Assembly (NCBI RefSeq): GCF_039541075.1
Contig: NZ_BAABFN010000022.1
Span: forward strand, 310,001 to 374,000
Source of the DNA: Compostibacter hankyongensis
GTDB lineage: Bacteria > Bacteroidota > Bacteroidia > Chitinophagales > Chitinophagaceae
DNA length: 64,000 nt
Direction: 5' to 3'
The notes under the pieces are model-generated. The model was not told where the DNA came from, searched no databases, and saw only the letters and a program-made list of their open reading frames with translations. Within the stretch, counting starts at the first letter, position 1, and each line of letters begins with the position of its first letter. The position numbers and the translations under genes were made by a program. Shown piece by piece: positions 16,729 through 25,421 of this stretch.

Positions 16729-16783
16729 CCGGTTTGTATCATTAAAATAATTTTTTGTATTTTCAACAACGCAAGTTTGAATC

Positions 16784-17062
16784 ATGGCACATAAAAAAGG
16801 GGAAGGTAGCGTAAAGAATGGCCGGGACTCCCGGAGCAAGCGCCTTGGTGTAAAGATCTTCGGCGGACAGCCTGCAGCTGCCGGGAACATTATTGTTAGA
16901 CAACGCGGCACGGTTTATCATCCCGGTTCCAATGTGGGTGTAGGTAAGGATTTTACCATCTATGCCTTAACGGACGGGCTGGTGGAGTTCCGGAAAGGTC
17001 GCGCCGACAGGACTTATATTTCGGTTAAGGAAATAGCCACCGCTAACCCGGCAGAAGCCTGA
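16784..17062 (+). CDS. rpmA: 50S ribosomal protein L27
   Basis: 92 residues, starting MAHKKGEGSVKNGRDSRSKRLGVK. The GTVYHPGSNVGVGKDFTIYA core is typical of bL27. The N-terminus begins directly with AHKKG, without the cleaved extension known in Firmicutes, so no Prp protease processing is expected. It is the second gene of the rplU-rpmA operon. Confidence 0.97.
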   Translation: MAHKKGEGSVKNGRDSRSKRLGVKIFGGQPAAAGNIIVRQRGTVYHPGSNVGVGKDFTIYALTDGLVEFRKGRADRTYISVKEIATANPAEA

Positions 17063-17139
17063 CGGGAATAGTGTTGTGTTTGCCATAAAGTTTTTTTTAG
17101 TACCCAATTTTCATTTACTAACCCAAAATTCAAAAAACA

Positions 17140-17574
17140 ATGGCAACAACAAAGAAAGCTGCCCCCAAAAAGAAGGCAGTAAAAAAAGGCGCCGCTAAAA
17201 AGGTAGCCAAGAAAGCAGCCCCCAAGAAAGCTGCTAAGAAGGTAGCCAAAAAAGCTGCCCCCAAAAAGTCGGCAAAAAAGGTAGCGAAGAAAGCTGCCCC
17301 CAAAAAGTCGGCAAAAAAAGTAGCCAAGAAATCGGCCAAAAAGGTAGCTAAGAAAGCCGCCAAAAAGGCCGCTCCCAAGAAATCGGCCAAGAAAGCCGCA
17401 AAAAAAACGGCGTCAAAAAAAAAGGCCGCTAAGAAAGTAGCGAAGAAAGCTGCCAAGAAATCGGCCAAAAAGGCCGCCAAAAAGTCGGCTCCTAAGAAGA
17501 AGTCTTCCAAAAAGTCTTCCGGTCCTTCCGGCTCTTCCATGCCGGTCGTTCCTGACCTGCCGATTTCGTTGTAA
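17140..17574 (+). CDS. histone H1-like Lys/Ala-rich protein
   Basis: 144 residues made almost entirely of Lys, Ala and Pro in a quasi-repeat (KKVAKKAAPKK, KKSAKKVAKK), with a short Ser/Gly/Pro tail ending in VPDLPISL. It resembles the C-terminal tail of eukaryotic histone H1 and bacterial Hc-type proteins; such proteins bind and compact DNA without sequence specificity. No globular domain is visible. The DNA is internally repetitive, so copy number may vary between strains. It follows rpmA by 77 bp and is closed by a strong terminator, so it may be read from the ribosomal promoter. Confidence 0.85.
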   Translation: MATTKKAAPKKKAVKKGAAKKVAKKAAPKKAAKKVAKKAAPKKSAKKVAKKAAPKKSAKKVAKKSAKKVAKKAAKKAAPKKSAKKAAKKTASKKKAAKKVAKKAAKKSAKKAAKKSAPKKKSSKKSSGPSGSSMPVVPDLPISL

Positions 17575-17598
17575 TACGGGCTTTCTTGAAATTGTGAG

Positions 17599-17636
17599 AA
17601 AAAGACCTCTCCCCAAACGGGAGGGGTCTTTTTTTA
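17599..17636 (+). terminator. intrinsic terminator after the H1-like gene
   Basis: A stem AAAGACCTCTCCC / GGGAGGGGTCTTT with a CAAAC loop is followed by a T-run (ttttttt). One of the few textbook rho-independent terminators in the window; it separates rplU-rpmA-H1-like from the PolX-like gene. Confidence 0.85.
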
Positions 17637-17661
17637 CGTCATAGCTTATCTTTGGAGCATT

Positions 17662-19338
17662 ATGGACAACAAGACCATCGCCTCCCGCTTCACGCTGCTG
17701 TCGCGGATCATGGAAATACACGGGGAAAACACCTTTAAGACCCGCGCCTATTCTACGGCCGCCTTTCAGCTGGAACGGGCGCCGCTGCCGCTGAGCGAAA
17801 TGCCGCCCGAAGATATCGCACGGATGAAAAGCATCGGCCCCGCCATCGCCCAGAAAATACAGGACCTGCTGCAGACCGGCCGTCTGCCCCTGCTGGAACA
17901 GTACCTCGAAAAAACCCCGCCGGGCATACTCGAAATGCTCTCCATCAAAGGCATAGGCCCCAAAAAGATCGCCACCATCTGGAAAACCCTGGGCATAGAA
18001 ACCCCGGGAGAGCTGCTGTATGCCTGTACCGAAAACCGCCTGCTGCTCTACAAAGGATTCGGGGCCAAAACCCAGGAGAATATCCGGCAGGCCATCACCT
18101 TTTACCTGGATAACCAGGGGCTGCAGCTGTATGGTACCGTTGCCCCGGCCGCAACGCTGTTGCTGCAGCAGCTGCGCGACATGTTCCCCAACGCCGTTGC
18201 GGCCTGGACGGGAGCTTTCCGCCGGCAGGCAGAGATACTCGACCAGCTGGAAATCGTGATCAGCGAGCCGGTATCCGTCCTGCAGGACCGCCTGAAAGAA
18301 AGCTTCCAGCAGGTCACGCTGAACGGAGATACCCTGCTGATACAGGCAAAAGAGCTGCCGCCCCTGCACGTCCACAGTTGCAGCCCGGAACAGTTTGCGC
18401 GTACGCTTTTTTTCAGCACCGGCCCCGAACCGTTTATCACCGCCTTCCAGCAACAGTTTCCCGAAGCAGCCGCTGCGCAGCCCGATACCGAAGCCGTATT
18501 TTTTCAAAAAGCCGGACTGCCGGACATCGCGCCCGCGCTGCGCGACCGGGAAACCATCCTGGCGGATGCCGCCGCAGGACCGCTTCCGCAGCTTATCCGG
18601 CCGGAAGATATACGGGGTATCGTGCACGCACATACGCAGTGGAGCGACGGCGCCGACACGCTCGAAGCCATGGCCACCGCTGCGCGGGACAAGGGATACG
18701 AGTACCTGGTGGTGAGCGATCACTCGCGCTCCGCCTTTTATGCCAACGGCCTGCAACCCGAGCGTATCCGTGCGCAGCACGAAGCCATCGACGAGCTCAA
18801 TGAAAAGCTTGCCCCCTTCCGTCTCTTCAAAAGCATAGAAGCCGATATCCTGCCGGACGGACAGCTGGATTATCCCGACGATATCCTGGCCACCTTCGAC
18901 CTGGTCATCGCCTCCGTACATTCCAATCTCAAGATGGATGAGCAAAAGGCCATGCAACGCCTGCTCCGCGCTGTTGAGCATCCGTTTACCACCATCCTCG
19001 GCCACCCTACCGGCAGGCTGCTGCTGAGCCGTCCGGGCTATCCCGTCGATCATCACCGCCTGATCGAAGCCTGTGCCGCGCATCATGTGGTACTGGAGAT
19101 CAACGCCCATCCCCGGAGGCTGGACGTAGACTGGCGCTGGATACCTTATGCGCTCGAAAAAGGCGTGCTGCTTTCCGTTGATCCCGATGCGCACAGCATA
19201 GATGGCATGGAGCTGGTCCGTTACGGGGTGCTGGCTGCCCAGAAGGGCGGCCTCAGCCGGGAGCGGAACCTGAGCAGCTTCAGCCTCCCGGAGCTTACCG
19301 ATTTTCTCCGGACGCAACGGCAACAAAAACAAGGTTAG
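17662..19338 (+). CDS. PolX-like protein (HhH, degenerate polymerase domain, PHP phosphoesterase)
   Basis: 558 residues with the bacterial PolX layout: N-terminal helix-hairpin-helix/8-kDa region (about 1-130, GIGPKKIATIWKTLG), a nucleotidyltransferase-like middle, and a C-terminal PHP domain (about 318-558). The PHP metal ligands look intact: HAHTQWSDG (His322, His324), SDHS, EADIL, SVHSN, GHPTGR, INAHPRR, DPDAHS. In the polymerase domain the family motif G-S-x-R-R...G-D-x-D reads GAFRRQAEILDQLEI, so the two catalytic Asp are Gln195 and Glu197. I infer exonuclease or phosphoesterase activity but little or no polymerase activity. The GNAT gene starts two bases after the stop. Confidence 0.9.
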   Translation: MDNKTIASRFTLLSRIMEIHGENTFKTRAYSTAAFQLERAPLPLSEMPPEDIARMKSIGPAIAQKIQDLLQTGRLPLLEQYLEKTPPGILEMLSIKGIGPKKIATIWKTLGIETPGELLYACTENRLLLYKGFGAKTQENIRQAITFYLDNQGLQLYGTVAPAATLLLQQLRDMFPNAVAAWTGAFRRQAEILDQLEIVISEPVSVLQDRLKESFQQVTLNGDTLLIQAKELPPLHVHSCSPEQFARTLFFSTGPEPFITAFQQQFPEAAAAQPDTEAVFFQKAGLPDIAPALRDRETILADAAAGPLPQLIRPEDIRGIVHAHTQWSDGADTLEAMATAARDKGYEYLVVSDHSRSAFYANGLQPERIRAQHEAIDELNEKLAPFRLFKSIEADILPDGQLDYPDDILATFDLVIASVHSNLKMDEQKAMQRLLRAVEHPFTTILGHPTGRLLLSRPGYPVDHHRLIEACAAHHVVLEINAHPRRLDVDWRWIPYALEKGVLLSVDPDAHSIDGMELVRYGVLAAQKGGLSRERNLSSFSLPELTDFLRTQRQQKQG

Positions 19339-19339
19339 G

Positions 19340-19855
19340 ATGATACAGATCACCGGCGCCGCCACGGAAGACCTGCCCCTGATCCGGCAGCTGGCGGAAA
19401 TCATCTGGCCGCCCACCTTTAAGGATATCCTTTCGGAAGAACAGATGACCTACATGCTGGAGCTGATGTACAACCTGGAGGTATTACAGCGGCAGGCCCG
19501 GGAAGGACACACTTTTTTGCTGCTTTACGCCGACCGCCATCCTTCGGGCTACGCCCACTTCTCGGCCAAAGACGAGCCGGGCATCTACAAGCTGCACAAG
19601 CTGTACCTGCTGCCCGCACTACAGGGCCAGGGTGCGGGCAGAAAGCTGCTGGAGGGAGTATGCGCGCGTGCGCAACGCCAGGGCGGCACCCTGCTGGAGC
19701 TACAGGTAAACCGGCACAACAAAGCCAAGGCCTTTTATGAAAAAATGGGATTTACGGTTTACCGGACGGCAGATATCCCCATCGGGAACGGCTATTTTAT
19801 GAACGATTTCATTATGCGCAAGCCACTGATGCCTGAAGCGGAAAGTAACGGATAA
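19340..19855 (+). CDS. GNAT-family N-acetyltransferase
   Basis: 171 residues. The acetyl-CoA loop LLPALQGQGAGRKLLEGVCARAQ matches the GNAT Q/R-x-x-G-x-G/A signature, followed by LELQVNRHNKAKAFYEKMGFTVYRT, the usual C-terminal half. The substrate is not predictable. It is translationally close to the PolX-like gene (one base between stop and start). Confidence 0.9.
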   Translation: MIQITGAATEDLPLIRQLAEIIWPPTFKDILSEEQMTYMLELMYNLEVLQRQAREGHTFLLLYADRHPSGYAHFSAKDEPGIYKLHKLYLLPALQGQGAGRKLLEGVCARAQRQGGTLLELQVNRHNKAKAFYEKMGFTVYRTADIPIGNGYFMNDFIMRKPLMPEAESNG

Positions 19856-19875
19856 TTGCGGGGAACGGAAGCGGC

Positions 19876-20607
19876 TTACCGCAGGGCGAATTCCATCTTT
19901 ACGGTAATGGACGCCGTTTTTTCACGGCTGCTGGTATTCAGCGTACCGCCCCAGGTGTACTCCTCGTTGCTGTACTGGCCGGTGATCTGGAAGATGCCCA
20001 TATCCGCGCTTTTCAGCCCACCCAGCTTGCTGCCAGCATTCTTGGCGATCGTCTCCGCCCTTACACGGCCGTCTGCCGAAGCTTTGGCCAGCAGGTCTAT
20101 CTTCAGGTCCGCCAGCTTGGTATAATAATAGGACGGCTCCGCCGAATTAAATTCCACACCGGCCTGTATCAGCTCGGTGACCTGCCGGGAGACCTGCTCT
20201 ACCTTGCCGATCTCCTTGGACTGTACCTTTACGGTCTGCGTCAGCGCATAGCCGGTAAATTCGTTGCCCGTAATGCGACCGTTTTCATCATAACGGTTGC
20301 TGAATTCCTTCCGGATGTTGACTGCGGAAAATACCAGCTCCTTGGGATTGATACCCTGCTTGGTCAGGTAATCCCGCACCTTGTTCTCATCTTCCTTCAG
20401 CTGGGCATAGGCCTCTTTCAGCACCATGGATTTTTTGGAATAGCTGCCGGTCCATACGATAAGGTCGCTCGTAAAGTTGACCTCGGCTCCGCCCGTCACA
20501 GAAACGATCTGCGCGCTTCTGTACTTGTACTTATATGCGCTGCCCAGCAAGGCAGCGGCAATGATCAGGGCAATTCCGAGGATAAGGGCGGTAACGGCAT
20601 TTCTCAT
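19876..20607 (-). CDS. SIMPL domain-containing (DUF541) protein
   Basis: 243 residues. An N-terminal hydrophobic anchor (about 7-25) is followed by a SIMPL domain: VSVTGGAEVNFTSDLIVW, the long helix with KEAYAQLKEDENKVRDYLTKQGI, TGYALTQTVKVQSKEIGKVEQ, and the final AETIAKNAGSKLGGLKSADMG ... TASITVKMEFAL. Members sit in the periplasm or are anchored in the inner membrane; the molecular function is unknown. It is convergent with the GNAT gene (20 bp). Confidence 0.9.
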   Translation of the reverse strand: MRNAVTALILGIALIIAAALLGSAYKYKYRSAQIVSVTGGAEVNFTSDLIVWTGSYSKKSMVLKEAYAQLKEDENKVRDYLTKQGINPKELVFSAVNIRKEFSNRYDENGRITGNEFTGYALTQTVKVQSKEIGKVEQVSRQVTELIQAGVEFNSAEPSYYYTKLADLKIDLLAKASADGRVRAETIAKNAGSKLGGLKSADMGIFQITGQYSNEEYTWGGTLNTSSREKTASITVKMEFALR

Positions 20608-20803
20608 GGGACGGAGAATTTGTTAAGGAAGGTACAATTATTCTCCCTATATGCCAAACCGGATCCGGCAGCCCGTGCCACGGATGTCCGGGTAGCTTCC
20701 GTATTCGGCATCCCCGTTTCCGGCCAACCCTCCATGTCCCGGAAGGCTCGTCCCGCTTTATTTGGGCGGCGTCCGGGAAAATTCTAACTTACAGGAAAAC
20801 CAA

Positions 20804-21184
20804 ATGCCGATGCAACATAACGTAACGTCGATAAGACCTTTTATCGGGGCCGCCGACTTCGATGAATCCAGACGCTTTTACCAGGAGCTGGGCTTCACCG
20901 AGTCTGTCATTTCCGACGACATGTCCTACTTCCGGGTCACTGAAAACATCGGATTTTACCTGCAAAAGTATTACGCCAAAGAATGGGTAGACAACACCAT
21001 GATATTCCTTGAAGTGGACGATGCGGAGGAATACTGGAAAAAGCTGCAGGAGCTCGGGCTTCACAAAAAGTATAAGAACGTAAGACTGACCCCGGTCAAA
21101 GAAGATTACTGGGGAAAAGAATGCTTCCTCCACGACCCTTCCGGCATATTATGGCATTTCGGAGCCTTCCGTAAAGACAGCTGA
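20804..21184 (+). CDS. glyoxalase/VOC-superfamily protein
   Basis: About 126 residues from ATG 20804 (MPMQHNVTSIRPFIGA); the frame stays open to 20762 but the VOC fold begins at IRPFIGAADF. The two beta-alpha-beta-beta-beta halves are visible: FDESRRFYQELGF, FYLQKYYAKEWVDNTMIFLEVDD, then KECFLHDPSGILWHFG. The ending resembles bleomycin-resistance and dioxygenase-like VOC proteins. No substrate can be named. Confidence 0.87.
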   Translation: MPMQHNVTSIRPFIGAADFDESRRFYQELGFTESVISDDMSYFRVTENIGFYLQKYYAKEWVDNTMIFLEVDDAEEYWKKLQELGLHKKYKNVRLTPVKEDYWGKECFLHDPSGILWHFGAFRKDS

Positions 21185-21206
21185 CCTGCATCCGGCCCGG
21201 CATCTC

Positions 21207-21710
21207 TTAAAACACCAGGCGGTGCGTCTGCTTGATGATGCCCATGACAAAAACGCTCTGCAGATGGCCCATGTTCTCCGTCTGGCTCAGCTTGTTCACA
21301 TGAAAATCATAATAAGCATCCATATTGGCCGCTACCACCTTGAGCATAAAATCAAATTCCCCCGAGATGTTATAGCATTCCACCACTTCATCCAGCCCCC
21401 GCACCGCGCGGATAAACCGCGCACCGGCCTGCTTGCTGTGCTCCTTCAGCGATACATAACAGATCACCATCAGCCCCTTCCCTACCTTGGTATGATCCAC
21501 CAGGGCCACATACTGCCGGATCACGCCTTCTTCCTCCATCCGCTTGATGCGCTCGTGCACCGGCGTTGTGCTCAGGTGAACGCGGGTAGCGATCTCCCGT
21601 ACGGTGATCTTGGCATCTTCCTGCAGCAGACGCAGGATGGCCAGGTCCTTCTCATCCAGCTGTGGCAGGGAGCCGGCAGCATAAGCAGGTTGCTCAGCTT
21701 CGGTTTTCAT
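21207..21710 (-). CDS. Lrp/AsnC-family transcriptional regulator
   Basis: 167 residues. N-terminal HTH (LDEKDLAILRLLQEDAKITVREIATRVHLSTTPVHERIKRMEEEGVIRQY), then a RAM/AsnC ligand-binding domain (GLDEVVECYNISGEFDFMLKVVAANMDAYYDFHVNKLS). Lrp-type proteins form octamers and respond to amino acids. It is divergent from ahcY across a 151-bp AT-rich gap, which makes regulation of methionine-cycle functions possible but unproven. Confidence 0.93.
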   Translation of the reverse strand: MKTEAEQPAYAAGSLPQLDEKDLAILRLLQEDAKITVREIATRVHLSTTPVHERIKRMEEEGVIRQYVALVDHTKVGKGLMVICYVSLKEHSKQAGARFIRAVRGLDEVVECYNISGEFDFMLKVVAANMDAYYDFHVNKLSQTENMGHLQSVFVMGIIKQTHRLVF

Positions 21711-21801
21711 TTTATTTTGCGTTTTTGTTCTAATAAAGGGGATAAAATTAGAATTTTATGCTAAATATAAACCACTTTACTGATATTTCATGCTACCGGC
21801 G

Positions 21802-21809
21802 TAGCTTTG
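21802..21809 (+). promoter_or_regulatory. -7 box for ahcY
   Basis: TAGCTTTG matches TAnnTTTG, 52 bp before the ahcY ATG. The predicted leader contains the perfect hairpin CTGCGG-GAAT-CCGCAG at 21819-21834. Confidence 0.55.
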
Positions 21810-21861
21810 TAAAATAACCTGCGGGAATCCGCAGATCATCCCTGACTAAAAAAAACAATCC

Positions 21862-23187
21862 ATGTCCAGTAAACTTCAGCATATCGATCTGAGCCTGCCC
21901 TATAAAGTAAAAGATATTTCCCTGGCCGAATGGGGCCGTCGTGAAATAGAGCTGGCGGAAGCCGAAATGCCCGGCCTGATGGCCTTGCGGGAAGAGTATG
22001 GCGTTACCAAGCCCCTGCAGGGCGCCCGTATAGCCGGATGTCTGCACATGACCATACAGACCGCCGTGCTGATCGAAACGCTTACCCACCTGGGCGCCGA
22101 GGTACGGTGGAGCTCCTGCAACATTTTCTCCACGCAGGACCATGCCGCCGCAGCGATCGCCGCCACCGGCGTGCCGGTATTTGCCTGGAAAGGGATGAAC
22201 GCCGCCGAGTTCGACTGGTGCATCGAGCAGACCCTGTTCTTTGGCAGCGAAGACCGCCCGCTGAACATGATCCTCGACGACGGAGGCGACCTTACCAATA
22301 TGGTGCTGGATAAATTCCCCGAGCTGGTACAGCATATCCGCGGGCTGAGCGAAGAGACCACCACCGGGGTGCACCGGCTCTACGAAAGGATGCAGAACGG
22401 CACCCTCCCCCTGCCCGCCATCAACGTCAACGATTCGGTGACCAAATCCAAATTCGATAACAAATACGGTTGCCGCGAAAGCCTGGTGGACGCTATACGG
22501 CGCGCCACCGACCTGATGATCGCCGGAAAGGTGGCTGCCGTGGCCGGCTACGGCGACGTGGGCAAGGGCTCTGCCGAATCGTTACGGGGCGCCGGCGCAC
22601 GGGTGATCGTCACTGAGATCGATCCGATCTGCGCCCTGCAGGCCGCCATGGAAGGTTTTGAGGTAAAGAAAATGGAAGACGCCGCCCGCGAAGCCGATAT
22701 CATCGTGACCACCACCGGCTGCCGGGACATCATTACCGAAAAGCATTTCCGGGCGATGAAAGACAAAGCCGTGGTCTGCAATATCGGCCATTTCGATATC
22801 GAGATCGACATGGCCTGGCTGAACGACAACTACGGCGGCACCCGTGTGGAGATCAAGCCGCAGGTGGACAAGTATACTATTGAAGACAAAGATGTGATCG
22901 TGCTGGCGGAAGGACGCCTGGTGAACCTGGGCTGCGCTACCGGCCATCCCTCCTTTGTGATGAGCAACTCCTTCACCAACCAGACGTTGGCCCAGATCGA
23001 GCTCTGGACCCGCAGCGGCGAGTATGAGAACAAGGTATATGTGCTGCCCAAGCACCTGGACGAAAAAGTGGCCCGCCTCCATCTGAAAAAGATCGGCGTA
23101 GAGCTGGATGTACTCAGCCCCGAACAGGCCTCCTATCTTCAGATCCCGGTAGACGGGCCGTATAAAGCGGATTATTACAGGTATTAA
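21862..23187 (+). CDS. ahcY: adenosylhomocysteinase
   Basis: 441 residues. Substrate and NAD signatures are all present: SSCNIFSTQDHAAAAIAATGVPVFAWKG, DDGGDLT, NVNDSVTKSKFDNKYGCRESLVDAI, the Rossmann loop AGYGDVGKGSAESLRGAGARVIVTEIDPICALQAAMEGFEV, and the C-terminal Lys/Tyr tail GPYKADYYRY. It hydrolyses S-adenosylhomocysteine to adenosine and homocysteine in the cytoplasm, relieving product inhibition of methyltransferases. Two bases after its stop a GTTTNNG heptad array begins. Confidence 0.98.
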   Translation: MSSKLQHIDLSLPYKVKDISLAEWGRREIELAEAEMPGLMALREEYGVTKPLQGARIAGCLHMTIQTAVLIETLTHLGAEVRWSSCNIFSTQDHAAAAIAATGVPVFAWKGMNAAEFDWCIEQTLFFGSEDRPLNMILDDGGDLTNMVLDKFPELVQHIRGLSEETTTGVHRLYERMQNGTLPLPAINVNDSVTKSKFDNKYGCRESLVDAIRRATDLMIAGKVAAVAGYGDVGKGSAESLRGAGARVIVTEIDPICALQAAMEGFEVKKMEDAAREADIIVTTTGCRDIITEKHFRAMKDKAVVCNIGHFDIEIDMAWLNDNYGGTRVEIKPQVDKYTIEDKDVIVLAEGRLVNLGCATGHPSFVMSNSFTNQTLAQIELWTRSGEYENKVYVLPKHLDEKVARLHLKKIGVELDVLSPEQASYLQIPVDGPYKADYYRY

Positions 23188-23189
23188 GT

Positions 23190-23445
23190 GTTTCTGGTTT
23201 CCAGTTTCTGGTTTCTGGTTCAAATAGTCTAAGGTCTGAAGTTTTTCTGTCTGGAATGACCCATATATCTTAGACCTGAATATTAAACAGTTTCTGGTTT
23301 GAAGTTTGCAGTTTCTAATTTCCGAAGCCTGAAGTTTTTCTGCCTGGAATGAAACCTTAGACGTTAAGCTTTGGACTTTAAACTTAATATGTCTTTAATC
23401 CTTCACCTTAAAATGCCTTTAACCTTTAACCCTTCACCTTTCACC
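23190..23445. repeat. heptad-periodic intergenic element between ahcY and pdxJ
   Basis: It begins two bases after the ahcY stop with gtttctg, gtttcca, gtttctg, gtttctg, gttcaaa (23190-23224). Then come two inverted copies of the core CATTCCAGRCAGA (reverse complements near 23245-23258 and 23339-23353), each in 7-bp-spaced context such as ccttaga, cgttaag, ctttgga, ctttaaa. It ends with TTTNNCC units (about 23394-23445) five bases before the pdxJ ATG. No gene is seen in this 263-bp gap. Confidence 0.85.
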
Positions 23446-23450
23446 TTAAA

Positions 23451-24191
23451 ATGACCCGGCTCAGCGTAAATATCAACAAATTCGCCACCCTGCGGAACGC
23501 CCGGGGAGGCAATCTACCGGACCTGATCGAGGTGGCGCGGGACTGCGAGCGCTTCGGGGCCGAAGGCATCACCGTGCATCCCCGCCCGGACGAGCGGCAT
23601 ATCCGCTATCAGGATGTGCTGGACCTGAAGCCGGTGGTCACCACCGAATTCAATATCGAAGGTTATCCTTCCCGCGAGTACCTGGACCTGGTGCTGAAAG
23701 TAAAACCGGACCAGTGCACGCTGGTTCCCGATCCGCCGGATGCGCTCACCTCTAACACCGGCTGGGATACCATCGCCCACCAGGACTTCCTGCGGGAGGT
23801 GATCGCCGCCCTGAAAACGGCCGGCATACGGGTATCCATTTTCCTGAATGCCGAACCGGGGCTGGTAGCGGGAGCGCGCAGCGCAGGAGCCGACCGCATC
23901 GAGCTTTATACCGGTCCTTACGCGCACGACTATACGCGTATCATTGCCGATGAAAAATTCCGGAAAGATAACTTTGAGGATACTTTTGTAAAAACGGCCG
24001 CGGAAGCTACCGCCGCAGGACTGGAAATCAATGCGGGTCACGACCTGAACCTCCTGAATCTGCGCTATCTGAAAACGCATATCCCGCAGCTGAAGGAAAC
24101 TTCCATCGGTCACGCTCTCGTATGCGACGCCCTCTATTATGGTCTGGAAAATACGATCCAGCTCTATAAGCGGGAGCTGACGGGAAACTGA
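23451..24191 (+). CDS. pdxJ: pyridoxine 5'-phosphate synthase
   Basis: 246 residues, the normal PdxJ length. TIM-barrel signatures: SVNINKFATLRNARGG at the start, HPRPDERHIRYQD, TEFNIEGYPS, CTLVPDPPDALTSNTGWD, GADRIELYTGPYAHDY, and EINAGHDLNLLNLRYL near the end. It condenses DXP and 3-amino-2-oxopropyl phosphate into pyridoxine 5'-phosphate. A CCTTT-type heptad array ends just before the start codon. Confidence 0.97.
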   Translation: MTRLSVNINKFATLRNARGGNLPDLIEVARDCERFGAEGITVHPRPDERHIRYQDVLDLKPVVTTEFNIEGYPSREYLDLVLKVKPDQCTLVPDPPDALTSNTGWDTIAHQDFLREVIAALKTAGIRVSIFLNAEPGLVAGARSAGADRIELYTGPYAHDYTRIIADEKFRKDNFEDTFVKTAAEATAAGLEINAGHDLNLLNLRYLKTHIPQLKETSIGHALVCDALYYGLENTIQLYKRELTGN

Positions 24192-24239
24192 GCCTGCGCC
24201 ATTAGCGGGTGAAAACAGAAAGACAACCCTTCCCGGAAC

Positions 24240-25415
24240 TCAGGATTCCGGCCCGGAACCCGGCACCACATAGGAAGCTACATCTTCAGGAGTGATGCAC
24301 TTGCCGGAGAGGATGACCAGGCGCTCCACCACGTTGCGCAGTTCCCGGATATTACCCGTCCACTGATGGGCCTGCAGCGATTTCATGGCTGCCTTATCGA
24401 TCTGCTTTTTGGCAATACCATATTCCCCGCAGATATCTCCGAGAAACTTATCGACCAGCAGGGGCACATCGGCTTCCCGGTCGTTCAGGGAGGGCACGTG
24501 TATGATGATGACGCTGAGGCGGTGATAGAGGTCCAGGCGGAAGTTACGCTCCTCCACCTCCTTTAACAGATCTTTGTTGGTAGCGGCAATGACGCGGACA
24601 TCCACGCTGATCTCCTTATCGCCGCCTACGCGGGTGATCTTGCCTTCCTGCAATGCACGCAGCACCTTGGCCTGCGCGTTGAGACTCATGTCGCCGATCT
24701 CGTCCAGAAAAAGGGTGCCGCCGTTGGCCTGCTCGAACTTACCGATACGCTGCTTGATAGCGGAGGTAAAAGAGCCTTTTTCGTGCCCGAACAGCTCGCT
24801 TTCGATCAGCTCGCCGGGGATGGCAGCGCAGTTGACCTCCACCAGCGGGGCGGCAGCACGGTTGCTGCGGGCATGTATCCACCGGGCCACCAGCTCCTTA
24901 CCCACTCCGTTTTCTCCGGTGACGAGCACGCGGGCATCGGTAGGCGCTACCTTGTCGATGGTTTCCTTGATCTTTAGAATGGGCTCCGAATCCCCGATCA
25001 TATCGGGCGTTTTGTTCACCTTTTTCCGCAGCACCTTGGCTTCCGCCACAAGGGTGTTCTTGTCCAGCGCATTGCGGAGGGTGATCAGCAGCCGGTTCAG
25101 GTCCGGCGGTTTGGAGATATAGTCGTAGGCGCCCTTTTTCACGGCTTCCACAGCCGTATCGATATTGCCGTGGCCGGAGATCATGATCACCGGCACATCG
25201 GGGTTGATCTCCTTGGCTTTTTCCAGGAACTCCAGCCCGTCCATCTTCGGCATCTTGATATCGCAGAGCACGGCGTCCGGTTCCTTGCTTTTGAAAAGGT
25301 TCAGCCCCTCCAGCCCGTCCGAGGCTTCGGAAAGCTTATATCCTTCATACCCCAGGATCTCCGAAAGGGTTTTCCGGATGCTTTTTTCATCATCTATGAT
25401 CAGGATATGCGCCAT
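24240..25415 (-). CDS. NtrC-like response regulator (receiver plus AAA+), no C-terminal HTH
   Basis: 391 residues. Receiver with DDE near the N-terminus, Asp52 (LCDIKMPKMDG), SGH and KPPD. The AAA+ domain (about 140-375) has Walker A GENGVGKE, Walker B GGTLFLDEIGDM, R-finger region NFRLDLYHRL and sensor II region TGNIRELRNVVERL. The sigma-54 contact loop, GAFTGA in canonical activators, reads GSFTSA. The protein ends about 20 residues after sensor II with no Fis-type HTH, so direct DNA binding is doubtful. It lies 6 bp behind pdhB on the same strand and is probably cotranscribed with it. Confidence 0.92.
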   Translation of the reverse strand: MAHILIIDDEKSIRKTLSEILGYEGYKLSEASDGLEGLNLFKSKEPDAVLCDIKMPKMDGLEFLEKAKEINPDVPVIMISGHGNIDTAVEAVKKGAYDYISKPPDLNRLLITLRNALDKNTLVAEAKVLRKKVNKTPDMIGDSEPILKIKETIDKVAPTDARVLVTGENGVGKELVARWIHARSNRAAAPLVEVNCAAIPGELIESELFGHEKGSFTSAIKQRIGKFEQANGGTLFLDEIGDMSLNAQAKVLRALQEGKITRVGGDKEISVDVRVIAATNKDLLKEVEERNFRLDLYHRLSVIIIHVPSLNDREADVPLLVDKFLGDICGEYGIAKKQIDKAAMKSLQAHQWTGNIRELRNVVERLVILSGKCITPEDVASYVVPGSGPES

Positions 25416-25421
25416 AGTCGG

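Noticed and set aside
17130..17540. Minus-strand frame with repeated FLA/DFL units
   Set aside because: A mirror of the repetitive H1-like gene on the opposite strand; GC-rich repeats keep several frames open.
21780..21861. SAH/SAM riboswitch before ahcY
   Set aside because: Only one small hairpin is seen; no pseudoknot or conserved aptamer motif.
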